A DNA stretch of 64,000 nt from DASQHL01 sp963843685 (GTDB taxonomy: Bacteria > Chloroflexota > Dehalococcoidia > DSTF01 > JACRBR01): the NCBI GenBank assembly GCA_963843685.1, contig CAWJLO010000010.1, forward strand, positions 905,109 through 969,108, given 5' to 3'. Both the position numbers and the translations under genes were made by a program. Shown piece by piece: positions 1-8,545 of the stretch (its first letter is position 1; the number at the start of each line of letters is the position of its first letter). The notes below the pieces were generated by a model, which worked only from the letters and a program-made list of their open reading frames with translations, was not told where the DNA came from and did not search any database.

Positions 1-170
1 GGGAGCGCTGGTCACGCGTCCGGCGCCATTCTGTACGCCAATCCGCCGACGCGTCGAAGCTTGCGTCGACGAACTCCAATCATCGCCGAAGGGTAGTGAC
101 GGCGTGCCGCGGTGTGATCTACTATGGTCGGCACCAACGTCACGTGTCCGCGTGAAGGAGGCAGCACGCC

Positions 171-254
171 ATGGGCGACAAGAGCCCCAAGAACACCGCG
201 AAGACCAACAAGCAGAAGTCGCAGAAGAAGGGCGCCGCGACGGCCAAGAAGTAG
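171..254 (+). CDS. Small lysine-rich protein, 27 aa
   Basis: A 27-residue ORF beginning MGDKSPKNTAK and ending in a Lys-Lys-stop. About a third of the residues are lysine, with Gln, Ala, Ser and Thr filling the rest, so the peptide is very basic and probably disordered. A clear ribosome site (GAAGGAG, about 10 bases upstream) precedes the ATG, which is the main reason to call it real. Short basic proteins beginning MGDKSPK occur in several high-GC bacteria as uncharacterised proteins; I recall this from general knowledge and cannot check it here. A nucleic-acid or ribosome association is only a guess from charge. It stands alone, convergent with the downstream SDR gene. Confidence 0.6.
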   Translation: MGDKSPKNTAKTNKQKSQKKGAATAKK

Positions 255-297
255 GCCAGCGCCGCACACGCGCCGAGCAGGGATCTCGAGCGTCCCT

Positions 298-1278
298 CTA
301 GCTCTTCCCGCGCGCGAGCAGTTCTTCCGACACCCTCCAGAGCCGGGCGGCGCGTTCCGGGTCGAGCGCGTACGGCATGTAGCCGCGCATTGCGTTCGCA
401 TCGGTCACCGGCCGCGCGATCGCGCAGTCTTCGAGATACAGCCCGCCCACGCCCTCAAGCTCCGGCGCGACAGCCGCCCAGATCGACGTCGCCGCCCCCT
501 GGCCGGGATCCTTGAAGCGTGCATTCACCGCGCCCGATTCGTCGATCCAGCCGGCGCGCGTCATGAACTCGCGGCTCAGGTGCTTCTGCAGCCCGGTCAT
601 GATCCCGCCTGGCATCACCGCGTTCGACGTGATGCCGTCAGACGCGTAGCGCGCTGTCAGGCCCACGGCGAAGAGTGCGTTCGCCGTCTTCGATTGCCCG
701 TAGCCAAGAAAGGGCTCATACGGACGCTCCCGGAAGTTCAGATCCTCGAAGTGGACGTCCGATCGCCGGTGCCCGGACGACGTCAGCGCAACGACCCGCG
801 CCTTCCCCGCCGCCCGGAGTGCCGGCAACAGCCCCACCGCGAGCGCGAAATGGCCCATGTGATTCGTCCCGAACTGCGACTCGAATCCGTCCTCGGTGTA
901 GGACAGCGGCGTCGCCATGATCCCGGCGTTGTTGATGAGGAAATGCAGCGCGCGGTCGCTCGCGAGGTACTCCGCGACGAACGCGCGCACCGATGCCAGC
1001 GACGCCAGGTCGAGCGTTGCCGCTTCGATCGCCCGGTTCCCCGTCTCCTCCCGCAGCGTAGCGGCGACGCCCTCCGCCTTCGCCCGGTCCCGCGTCGCGA
1101 CCACGACGCGGGCGCCCGCCGTCGCCAGCGCGCGGACGGTCTCCACGCCGATGCCGGACGCTCCTCCTGTGACAATCGCCTCGCGCCCCCGCAGGTCGTG
1201 GCCCGCGATGACCTCGAGCGCCGACGACCGCGCGCCGAAGCTCTGCGCCGGCGTTGATTCTGATTCTGGCGTCGTCAT
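298..1278 (-). CDS. Short-chain dehydrogenase/reductase (retinol dehydrogenase/WWOX-like)
   Basis: A 326-residue NAD(P)-dependent short-chain dehydrogenase. The Rossmann motif TGGASGIG is at about residues 37-44, NNAG at 116-119, and the catalytic Tyr-Lys pair in YGQSK at 193-197, with the catalytic Ser just before it in LTSSG. The length exceeds the classical 250 residues and fits the retinol-dehydrogenase/WW-domain-oxidoreductase-like branch, which has an extra N-terminal segment and a longer C-terminal region. The substrate cannot be told from the sequence. The gene is convergent with the Lys-rich small gene and stands alone on its strand. Confidence 0.85.
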   Translation of the reverse strand: MTTPESESTPAQSFGARSSALEVIAGHDLRGREAIVTGGASGIGVETVRALATAGARVVVATRDRAKAEGVAATLREETGNRAIEAATLDLASLASVRAFVAEYLASDRALHFLINNAGIMATPLSYTEDGFESQFGTNHMGHFALAVGLLPALRAAGKARVVALTSSGHRRSDVHFEDLNFRERPYEPFLGYGQSKTANALFAVGLTARYASDGITSNAVMPGGIMTGLQKHLSREFMTRAGWIDESGAVNARFKDPGQGAATSIWAAVAPELEGVGGLYLEDCAIARPVTDANAMRGYMPYALDPERAARLWRVSEELLARGKS

Positions 1279-1419
1279 GTTCGGCCTCGGTTCACGTCTC
1301 CAATCGTCGTGGCAGCACTCAGTCTAGCTCGGCGCCACGCGTCGCCCGCAGGACAATCGGCCAGCGCGGCGCTGGGCGTGATAGCCTGAGACCCGACGGT
1401 GACGTTCGGAGGTGTGGCC

Positions 1420-1839
1420 ATGGCGATAAGTGCAGCGTCCGGCAAGGGGACGCAGCAACAGCCCTGGGTGCTCAACACGCCCGGCGGTCAGTCCCGGTTC
1501 GAGGCCTACCGCGACGAAGCCTCCGATCCTCCCGCCCTAGTCGTGCAGGTCGGCAAGACGCAACTCCGCTACCACCTCCGCTGCCTGGACGATCTGAGCG
1601 ACATGCTCAAGGCGCACGGCGACTGGATGCCGCTCGGAAGCGCGGACGAGCAGAAGCCTGCCGCCGATGGCACCGTTGAGGCGTGGGCGCGCTCCCCAAA
1701 GAACCCCATCGGCGGATGGTACGGACTCAAGAAGGGCCTCCGCGGCCGCTTCGCCAACTACGTGCCGCCCGTCATGGAGGCCCTCAAGCTCGCAGAGGTC
1801 GAGCATAACGCCAGGAACAACCGGATGCGGGCGCTCTAG
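1420..1839 (+). CDS. Conserved hypothetical protein, 139 aa
   Basis: A soluble protein of 139 residues with the N-terminal word PWVLNTPGG, a central GDWMPLGSADEQKP segment and a C-terminal AEVEHNARNNRMRAL. I recognise this as a conserved single-domain family of unknown function seen in Actinobacteria and Chloroflexota, but I cannot give a role. The ATG at 1420 is preferred over the upstream GTG at 1399 because GGAGG lies seven bases before it. No signal peptide, membrane segment or cysteine cluster is visible. The following SDR gene starts 20 bases downstream with its own ribosome site, so the two may form an operon. Confidence 0.75.
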   Translation: MAISAASGKGTQQQPWVLNTPGGQSRFEAYRDEASDPPALVVQVGKTQLRYHLRCLDDLSDMLKAHGDWMPLGSADEQKPAADGTVEAWARSPKNPIGGWYGLKKGLRGRFANYVPPVMEALKLAEVEHNARNNRMRAL

Positions 1840-1858
1840 CCCGCATGGGAGGACCGCC

Positions 1859-2704
1859 ATGACGACCTCACCTGTACCCCGCACCATGCCCGGCCGGACG
1901 GAGACGGCCCCCCGCACCGCACTCATCACCGGCGCGTCGGCCGGCATCGGCGCTGCGTTCGCCGACCGCCTCGCCCACGACGGCTACAACCTCATCGTCG
2001 TAGCTCGCCGTCGCGATCGGCTCGAAGCGCTCGCCAACCGGCTGCGCGCGGAAGAAGGCGTCCGTGTCGACGTCCTCGCCGCCGACCTGACCGACCCGGC
2101 GGAGCTGCTGGGCGTCGAAACCGCCATCGAAGGGTCACGCTCGCTCGAAGTCCTGGTGAACTGCGCCGGCGTCGCCGGCTACATGCCGTTCGTCGAGCTG
2201 CCGCCGGACGACGCCGAGGCGCTCATCGGCCTCCACGTCACCGCGATGACGCGCCTCACGCGGGCCGCGCTGCCGGGGATGATCGTGCGCGGCAGCGGCG
2301 CCGTGATTAACGTGGCGTCAGCCTTGGCCTTCAGCGCATCGATCCCCGCGCCGCCGCTCCCGTATCGCGCCGTCTATGCGGGCGCGAAGTCCTACATGGT
2401 CACCTTCACGGAGCTCCTCGCGCTGGAGCTGAGAGAGACGGCCGTGCGCGTCCAGGCGCTCTGCCCGGGTGTGGTCCGCACCGAGCTGCACGAGGTCGCC
2501 GGCTACGACGTCTCGCACATCCCGTTCATGATGGAGCCGGACGACGTGGTCACGGCATCGCTCGCCGGCCTCGAGCTCGGGGAGGTCGTCTGCCTCCCGT
2601 CTGTCGCCGATGCAGATTTGCTCGCGAAGGCGCAGGAGGCCCGCACCCGCGTCTTCGAGGGCGCGCGCAGCAGTTCGACCGCCGACCGCTACGGCACGGA
2701 GTAA
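1859..2704 (+). CDS. SDR family NAD(P)-dependent oxidoreductase
   Basis: A 281-residue classical short-chain dehydrogenase. TGASAGIG is at residues 24-31, NCAG near 101, the catalytic Ser in the NVASALAF strand and the Tyr-Lys pair in YAGAK near 175. The open frame runs further upstream, but the ATG at 1859 directly follows GGGAGGA and puts the cofactor motif at the usual distance from the N-terminus. It resembles the DltE/YohF-like branch that carries out carbonyl reductions of unknown substrate. It lies 20 bases after the conserved hypothetical gene and is followed by a phytanoyl-CoA dioxygenase gene with its own likely promoter. Confidence 0.85.
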   Translation: MTTSPVPRTMPGRTETAPRTALITGASAGIGAAFADRLAHDGYNLIVVARRRDRLEALANRLRAEEGVRVDVLAADLTDPAELLGVETAIEGSRSLEVLVNCAGVAGYMPFVELPPDDAEALIGLHVTAMTRLTRAALPGMIVRGSGAVINVASALAFSASIPAPPLPYRAVYAGAKSYMVTFTELLALELRETAVRVQALCPGVVRTELHEVAGYDVSHIPFMMEPDDVVTASLAGLELGEVVCLPSVADADLLAKAQEARTRVFEGARSSSTADRYGTE

Positions 2705-2729
2705 GGCGACGCGCTCTCGCCCGCGCTGG

Positions 2730-2758
2730 CTGACGCAGACTGCCTCCTGGGCTACAAT
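2730..2758 (+). promoter_or_regulatory. Candidate sigma-70-type promoter for the PhyH gene
   Basis: A -10 box TACAAT (2753-2758) is preceded after 17 bases by CTGACG (2730-2735), four of six matches to TTGACA. It lies between the SDR stop and the PhyH start, 40 bases before the ATG, with a GAAGGAG ribosome site in between. Confidence 0.45.
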
Positions 2759-2797
2759 CGCAGCACCGCGCACGTTCCCCGCGCGAAGGAGATCCGC

Positions 2798-3574
2798 ATG
2801 GTCAGCCAGGCCGCAACACCTACGGTAGACGACGTCGTCGCGGGACTCGAACGCGACGGCTACGCCATCGTCCCGCATCTCCTCAGCCCCCAAGAGGCCA
2901 GCGAGAAGCGCGCCGAACTTTCGCGCGTGCTCGCAGCCATCCCCACCGGCCGCAACGACTTCGAGGGGTTCAAGACGCAGCGCATCTACGCCCTCTTCGC
3001 CAAGACGCGCGCATTCGATGGCCCCGCAACGCACCCGCTGGTGCTGGGCGTGCTCGACCGCGTGCTCGGCGCCAGCTACCAGCTCAGCGCGCCCGTCGGC
3101 ATCCAGATCGGCCCCGGCGAGAAGGCGCAGGTGCTGCACTGCGACCACGGCATCTACCCCCTCCCGCGCGGAGGCCCCGAGATCGTGCTCAACACGATGT
3201 GGGCACTCGACGATTTCACGGAGGCGAACGGCGCCACCCGCGTTGTCCCCGGCAGCAACCATTGGATGGAGCAGCGCCCCGACGAATCCACGCCGACGAT
3301 CTGTGCCGAGATGCCCGCCGGCTCCGTCCTCTTCTTCACCGGCAGCGTCTACCACGGCGGCGGCGCCAACCGCACGGACAAGCCGCGCCTCGGCACGATC
3401 CTGGAATACGTCGTCGGCTGGCTACGGCCGCAGGAGAACCACTGTCTCGCGGTCCCTCGCGAGATCGCGAAGACCCTGCCGCCGCGCCTCCAGGAGCTGC
3501 TCGGCTACAACATTCATCCGCCGTTCATGGGGTATGTGGACGGCCGGCACCCGCGCAAGGTGCTTGAGGAGTAG
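2798..3574 (+). CDS. Phytanoyl-CoA dioxygenase (PhyH) family Fe(II)/2-oxoglutarate oxygenase
   Basis: A 258-residue cupin-fold oxygenase that would hydroxylate a small substrate using Fe(II), O2 and 2-oxoglutarate. The metal triad is visible: H114 and D116 in LHCDHG and the distal H186 in VYHGGG. An Arg about ten residues later (near 197) is placed to bind the 2-oxoglutarate carboxylate. The N-terminal DGYAIVPHLLSPQEA segment is typical of PhyH proteins. The substrate is not predictable; bacterial members act on lipids, natural products or small acids. GAAGGAG precedes the ATG and a likely promoter lies upstream. It is convergent with the next hydrolase gene, with the two stops almost touching. 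Confidence 0.85.
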   Translation: MVSQAATPTVDDVVAGLERDGYAIVPHLLSPQEASEKRAELSRVLAAIPTGRNDFEGFKTQRIYALFAKTRAFDGPATHPLVLGVLDRVLGASYQLSAPVGIQIGPGEKAQVLHCDHGIYPLPRGGPEIVLNTMWALDDFTEANGATRVVPGSNHWMEQRPDESTPTICAEMPAGSVLFFTGSVYHGGGANRTDKPRLGTILEYVVGWLRPQENHCLAVPREIAKTLPPRLQELLGYNIHPPFMGYVDGRHPRKVLEE

Positions 3575-4447
3575 CTACCCGGCACTACGTCCCGTACTCG
3601 TCACGCTCAGCACCCAGTCGATGATGTCGCGCGTCACCTCGTCACGGTTCGTCTCGTTCAGCATCTCGTGGCGGCCGCCTTCGTAGTACAGCGTGTCGAT
3701 CCGCCGCACCCCCGCCTCTCGCCACCATGATTCGAGCAGCCTGAGCCCCTCGAGATCACGATTGATCGGATCCTGGTCGCCAGCGACGAAGAGGCACGGC
3801 AAGTCCGCCCGGATCCGCCGCAGCCGCTCCCGATCGCCCAGCAGAGCTGGATCGGCGCGCTGGCCCGGACGCCGCGTCCTCCCCATATCAAAGCCGCAGA
3901 ATGGGTCCGCCACGTACCTGTCCACCTCCGCCTCGTCCCGGCTCAGCCAATCGAACCGTGTCCGCGCCGGCTCGAACCGTGCGTTCAATGCGGGCGGCGG
4001 CGCCGTCTCGCCGTCACGCGGCGCCTCACGCGCCGTCGATCCAGACAGGATCAGCGCGTCGATCGAGCGCGAGCACTCCGGCGCGAGCTGCTGCGCCGCC
4101 ATCGACCCCATGCTGTGACCCATGAGCACCACCGGCAGCCCTGGATGCGCATCGCGCGCCAGCGTCACCAACTGCCCCAGATCTGCCACCAGGCCGTCCC
4201 AGCCACCTTCGCCATAGTCGCCGAGGCGCTCCAGGCCCGCCGTTCGTCCGTGCCCTCGATGATCGCTGGCCCAGACTTCAACGCCGCGAGCGTTGGCCGC
4301 CCGCGCGAACCGCTCGTACCGCAGCGCATGTTCCGCCGCGCCGTGCGCGATCACCATCACGACCGATGGATTTGCGGCCCGCCACACGTACGCCTGGATC
4401 GACACCCCATCGACTGGTGAAGCAAAACGAAACTCGTCGTCGGGCAT
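3575..4447 (-). CDS. Alpha/beta hydrolase, monoacylglycerol lipase-like (Hydrolase_4)
   Basis: A 290-residue alpha/beta hydrolase. The nucleophile elbow is GHSMGS (Ser near 112), the acid is in VAGDQDPIN and the histidine in GGRHEMLNE, so the triad is complete. The HGAAEH stretch near 35-40 supplies the oxyanion region, and WASDHRGHGRT is characteristic of the monoglyceride lipase/lysophospholipase group. The upstream ATG at 4468 is in frame, but the ATG at 4447 has AAGGAG five bases ahead and gives the normal family length. It is probably cytoplasmic, as no signal peptide is seen. Confidence 0.85.
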   Translation of the reverse strand: MPDDEFRFASPVDGVSIQAYVWRAANPSVVMVIAHGAAEHALRYERFARAANARGVEVWASDHRGHGRTAGLERLGDYGEGGWDGLVADLGQLVTLARDAHPGLPVVLMGHSMGSMAAQQLAPECSRSIDALILSGSTAREAPRDGETAPPPALNARFEPARTRFDWLSRDEAEVDRYVADPFCGFDMGRTRRPGQRADPALLGDRERLRRIRADLPCLFVAGDQDPINRDLEGLRLLESWWREAGVRRIDTLYYEGGRHEMLNETNRDEVTRDIIDWVLSVTSTGRSAG

Positions 4448-4733
4448 GGCGTCTCCTTGTCGCGACATGTCATGCGCCGCAGAGTAACAGTCCCGCGCAG
4501 ATCACGACGAGCGCGCGCCTCTCCTCTGCTCCCCCGAGACCGAGCCATGACCGTTATTCCCCACCAGACTCGCCGGGGTCTTCTCAATCGCCTCGCACGC
4601 AAAACGGGTGCTTGCACCTAGAGCGCGTCGCTCGGCCTGACGACCATCACCACAGGCAAAGGACGGAGACCGTCTCGGGCGACCACAGGATGTTCGCTGC
4701 GGCACGGTACGAATCATCAAGGGAGGACCGGGC

Positions 4734-5126
4734 ATGATTAAATCCAGAGGAACACTCGTCGGAGCCGCCGTCGCAGCCGTCGCCGCTGTCGCGATTCTCG
4801 CGGGGCTCGGCGTTCACGCAAACGCCGGGGCGGCCACGGACATCGTTATCCCTGGCCCAGCCGCGACCGCCACTTCGGCGCCGGCTGTCGAGCCGACCGT
4901 CATTCCCGCGCAGCCGCCGGCCTCGCCGATCGAGCCCGTGGGGACAACGCCGGACACCAACGCCGGCGCGCCTGCAGGCGTGAACGCGGGCCCGGGCGGT
5001 CTGCCGGACACCGGCACGGGGCCCAGCAGCACCAGCAACAGCGCGTCTGAGCTGCTCGTCGTCCTCGCGCTCGCCGGCCTGGCGCTCGTCGGCACCGGCG
5101 CCGCTGTCAAGGCACGGCGCGGTTAA
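4734..5126 (+). CDS. Small secreted surface protein with LPDTG sorting-like C-terminus
   Basis: 130 residues in three parts. An N-terminal signal segment (about 8-33, Ala/Val rich) follows MIKSRG. A middle region of about 55 residues is rich in Pro, Ala and Thr and is probably extended. The C-terminus holds LPDTG at 90-94, then a polar spacer, a hydrophobic helix (about 107-123) and the basic tail KARRG. LPXTG plus helix plus basic tail is the classical sortase cell-wall sorting signal. No sortase gene is visible here, so anchoring is inferred. GGGAGGACC precedes the ATG. A terminator hairpin follows. A second protein in this window (54457) has a related TGTGPS tail. Confidence 0.65.
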   Translation: MIKSRGTLVGAAVAAVAAVAILAGLGVHANAGAATDIVIPGPAATATSAPAVEPTVIPAQPPASPIEPVGTTPDTNAGAPAGVNAGPGGLPDTGTGPSSTSNSASELLVVLALAGLALVGTGAAVKARRG

Positions 5127-5149
5127 CGGCACGACAACTGCATAGCCTC

Positions 5150-5183
5150 GAAGGCCCCGGCCGCTCGGCCGGGGCCTTCTTGC
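5150..5183 (+). terminator. Intrinsic terminator after the LPDTG protein
   Basis: A perfect 13-bp stem (5150-5162 with 5167-5179) closed by the loop GCTC, reading GAAGGCCCCGGCC and its complement, followed by a short T-containing stretch. It lies 24 bases after the stop codon. Confidence 0.75.
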
Positions 5184-5322
5184 GTCTTGCGTCTCGTGAA
5201 GGGAGGCAATCGCAGCGCCCGCAGCGAATCAGGGCATTCGCCCGGCCTGCACAGTCGTTCCCCCGACGACCCGCCCCCTCCGCGTCCCTAGACTGCTTCC
5301 GAAGCGACAACGTGGAGTCCGC

Positions 5323-7362
5323 ATGAACGACCTTTCCGTCGCGCGCTGGTTCCCGCGCTCGGCGCCGTCCATATCATCCGCGCCGGGCTTGCGCGCGCGT
5401 GTGTTGATCGGGCTCGCCGCGGGCGCGGCGCTGTTCGCAACGACCGTCATCGTCGCCCTCCTCTACACGGCACCACGCGCCCCCCTGACCTCAGACGAGT
5501 CTCTCTACATCTCCGAAGCGCTGAACATCGCGAAGGGGATTGGCCCGCGTTACACCACGCATCAGTTGGTCCAACACCGCCCGTTTCTCTTTCCCGCGCT
5601 CCTCGCGCTGCCTCTGCGTATCACCGGCGACTTCACGAGCGTCTACTGGGTCACGAAGACGATCGTGCTGCTCAACGCGCTCGCCATTTCCGCCTTCGCC
5701 TGGCGCCTGCGGGGCCGTACCGCGGCAGTTTTCACTGCCGCCCTGGTGCTCCCGAACGCTTTTCTGACCTCGATGGGCATCAGCGCGTACCTCGACGGCG
5801 TCGAGACGTTCTTCCTGCTCCTCTCCCTGCTCCTTGTATGGCACGGCTTCGACCGGCGGTCTCCTTACTGGTGGGGAGCCGGCGGCGCCGCCCTCGGTTT
5901 CGCCTTCCTCACCAAAGAGGCGGCGATACTCTGGACGCCCCTTCCCGTCGTCTTCGCCATGCTCACCTGCGGGACAAGTGACGCACGCTGGTCGATCCGG
6001 GGATCGGCCGCCTGGCTCATCGCCTTTGCCGCGGTGGCCGGCTGGTGGTGGCCGTACGTCTTCGCCGTGGACGCCCGTGTCTACATGTGGCCTGGATCAC
6101 CCCTCTCAGCCGTCGTCGCTCTCCTCGCAGCGGCCGCAGCCGTGTCCGTCGCCGCATTGCTTTTCGTCCTGCTCGAACGGCGCCGTCCTGCCGTGGCGGT
6201 GCCCGTGCTACGCGCGGCGGGCCTCATGCTGACCTTCGGCTGGGTCTTCGCGTTCATCTTCGTGATGGAGACCACCAGCTGGCCGTACCCCAACGACTTC
6301 GCCGAAACGATTCCGCACTACCTTCGCACCGTAGTTGCCGGCAACGTCACACCGTGGCCGCTCGTTACCTTCGCGGCGCTCTGGCTGCTGGCTCGCGCCG
6401 TCCGCGACCCCGCCGCCCGCCTCGTCGCGCTCGGCCTGCTCCTCTGGAGCCCGTTCGCGGTCGTGGTCGCCCATCGCGGGCTCGCCCTGCGAGATATGCT
6501 GCCCATGATCTACCTGACATACGCGGCGGCAGGGCTTCTTCTCGCAGAGCTGAGCGGTTGGCTGCGACGCGAGGCCGGCAGCACCATGGCCCCGATCGCC
6601 ATCGGCGTCATCGTTGTGGCGATCATCGCCAGCGGTGTCGCCGGTGAGCGCAGATTCTTCGATCAGTCCCACCGGCAACTCGACGCGACGGACTGGAACA
6701 ATCCGCTCGTTCAGCGGACAGCCACCTGGCTTGAGGCGAACGTCACTCCCGGCACGCCCGTGATGTCCAGTCGGCTCTACTTCTCGCAGCTCTACGTCTT
6801 GGCCGACGCAAGGTTTCCGATATCACAACTGCCGACCGTGAACGTCGTCCCGCGCCCGGAGCAGCAACCCTTCCTCCAACGGCGGTCTACGCTCTTCCGA
6901 TGGGAGGATTCCGAACTTGGCACACCTCGCCCGGACGAGCGTTGGCTCACCGTCGACGAGTTCGAGGGAAAGCGCTACTTCACGGCGCTGTCTGAGACGG
7001 ATCTTCTCAACGAACTCCGCCAGCGCGACATCGGCTATCTCGTGATCACAGGCGAGGACGCCGCGTTCAGCTCGCTGCGCTACCTCGACTATTTCCGCGA
7101 CGATCCCGCCTTCTCCCTCGTCCACGAAGACCAAACCGGAGACGGATCCGTCTACGTCTTTAGCGTGGACCTGAGCAGGCTGGCGCCGCGCGACTACGCG
7201 ACGGTTGTCCCCGCCACCGCCCTCAACCACCTGTATGAACAGCAGGGAGCACGCATGTCGCCCGGGCAGTTCGTGCGCGCCATCAGCCCTCGCGGCATCG
7301 TCGTGCGGCCATCCGCCGGCCTGGACCCTGCGCTCACAACCGTCACGGTGGCCGGTGACTGA
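5323..7362 (+). CDS. Membrane glycosyltransferase, GT39/ArnT-like
   Basis: A 679-residue polytopic membrane protein with roughly ten hydrophobic helices between residues 30 and 450, then a soluble C-terminal region. Helix 1 is followed by TSDESLYISEALNIAKG, matching the acidic first periplasmic loop (DE) used by GT-C glycosyltransferases of the dolichyl-phosphate mannosyltransferase/ArnT type for catalysis and metal binding. Such enzymes transfer a sugar from a polyprenyl-phosphate donor to a lipid or protein outside the membrane. It opens the glycan cluster that continues to 13.4 kb. The next gene, a GT2 that could make the polyprenyl-phosphate sugar, fits this role. Substrate unknown. Confidence 0.75.
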   Translation: MNDLSVARWFPRSAPSISSAPGLRARVLIGLAAGAALFATTVIVALLYTAPRAPLTSDESLYISEALNIAKGIGPRYTTHQLVQHRPFLFPALLALPLRITGDFTSVYWVTKTIVLLNALAISAFAWRLRGRTAAVFTAALVLPNAFLTSMGISAYLDGVETFFLLLSLLLVWHGFDRRSPYWWGAGGAALGFAFLTKEAAILWTPLPVVFAMLTCGTSDARWSIRGSAAWLIAFAAVAGWWWPYVFAVDARVYMWPGSPLSAVVALLAAAAAVSVAALLFVLLERRRPAVAVPVLRAAGLMLTFGWVFAFIFVMETTSWPYPNDFAETIPHYLRTVVAGNVTPWPLVTFAALWLLARAVRDPAARLVALGLLLWSPFAVVVAHRGLALRDMLPMIYLTYAAAGLLLAELSGWLRREAGSTMAPIAIGVIVVAIIASGVAGERRFFDQSHRQLDATDWNNPLVQRTATWLEANVTPGTPVMSSRLYFSQLYVLADARFPISQLPTVNVVPRPEQQPFLQRRSTLFRWEDSELGTPRPDERWLTVDEFEGKRYFTALSETDLLNELRQRDIGYLVITGEDAAFSSLRYLDYFRDDPAFSLVHEDQTGDGSVYVFSVDLSRLAPRDYATVVPATALNHLYEQQGARMSPGQFVRAISPRGIVVRPSAGLDPALTTVTVAGD

Positions 7363-7510
7363 CGGCCAAACGTCTCTGGCAGGATGGCCCATCAGCGTGG
7401 CTGCGACCCCGACTCAGGGGATTCACCGACTGCTACGCCCCCCGCTCATGGAAGACACTTGACCTGCGGCGATGGCGTTGGGCCGCAACGCGCACACCTG
7501 GAGACATGCG

Positions 7511-8545
7511 ATGAAGCTCATCGTCACCATTCCGGCGTTGAACGAAGCCGCTACGATCGGCAGCGTGATCCGCGAGATCCCGCGCACGATCGAGGGTGTT
7601 GACACCGTTGAGGTGCTCGTCATCGACGACGGATCCACTGATGCCACCGTCGCCGTGGCCCTGAACGCCGGCGCCGATTACGTGATCTCACAGCCCACCA
7701 ATCGCGGCCTCGCCGCTGCCTTCAAGGTCGCGCTGCACGAGGCCGTCGCCCGCGGCGCCGACATCATCGTCAACACAGACGCCGACAACCACTACGACCA
7801 GACGCGTATTCCAGAACTCGTCGCCCCGTTGCTCGCCTCTCATGCCGACATTACCATCGGCAGCCGGATCCTCGGCGACCTCCAGATGCGTCCGGCCAAC
7901 AAGTACGGCAACAAAGCGGCCAACTTCGTCATGCAACGCCTCTTGCGCCTGCCGGACATCGACGTCTCTACCGGCTTCCGCGCCTACACGCGCGAGGCCG
8001 CCATGCGGCTGAATATCCTCTCCGATCACACCTACACACACGAATCGCTAATCAACGCACTCGACCAGAGGCTCTGTATCGCGAACGTGCCCATCGCGGC
8101 CCGGCACGTAGCACGGCCGTCGCGCCTGATCAGGGGCATCGCCAGCCACGTTGCGCGCGCCGGCGGTGTCATCCTCCGCAGCTTCTTGCTCTATCGGCCA
8201 ATGCAGGTATACGGAGTCTTGGGACTGACCCTGCTCGCACTGGGCGCGTTCCCATTCGCACGCTACGCCTATTTCGTGGCAGCGGGCCACAGTCAGGGTC
8301 ACCTGCAATCCCTCGTGGTGGGATCCGCCCTCTGGATCATCGGCGGCCAGATCTTCATCACGGGCATGCTCGCTCTCGCCATCAGCTGGAATCGCCGCAT
8401 GCTCGAAGACGTGCTTTACCGCATGAAGAACGACGCCGCAGACAGTGCGTTCAGCCGTCGACCCCGCTCGCCGGCTCGTCGCTCTCACGACCGCGTGATG
8501 GCCGATACGACGGAGTCCGAACAGGGCGAGCGACGTGTGGCGTAG
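7511..8545 (+). CDS. Family 2 glycosyltransferase with C-terminal membrane helices
   Basis: A 344-residue GT-A glycosyltransferase. PALNEAATIG at the N-terminus, VIDDGSTD near 37-44 and NTDADNHYDQ near 93-102 form the nucleotide-sugar and metal-binding acidic motifs of the DPM1/polyprenyl-phosphate glycosyltransferase group. Two hydrophobic helices near 235-255 and 265-290 anchor the C-terminus. It likely loads a sugar on polyprenyl phosphate for the neighbouring membrane transferases. An in-frame ATG lies 39 bases upstream, but the ATG at 7511 has GGAG seven to eight bases ahead and starts directly at MKLIVTIPALNE, the family's usual N-terminus. The last 11 bases overlap the following gene. 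Confidence 0.85.
   Translation: MKLIVTIPALNEAATIGSVIREIPRTIEGVDTVEVLVIDDGSTDATVAVALNAGADYVISQPTNRGLAAAFKVALHEAVARGADIIVNTDADNHYDQTRIPELVAPLLASHADITIGSRILGDLQMRPANKYGNKAANFVMQRLLRLPDIDVSTGFRAYTREAAMRLNILSDHTYTHESLINALDQRLCIANVPIAARHVARPSRLIRGIASHVARAGGVILRSFLLYRPMQVYGVLGLTLLALGAFPFARYAYFVAAGHSQGHLQSLVVGSALWIIGGQIFITGMLALAISWNRRMLEDVLYRMKNDAADSAFSRRPRSPARRSHDRVMADTTESEQGERRVA

Noticed and set aside
4448..4733. Small open frames between the hydrolase and the LPDTG gene
   Set aside because: No ribosome sites or family content; the region looks like plain intergenic DNA.
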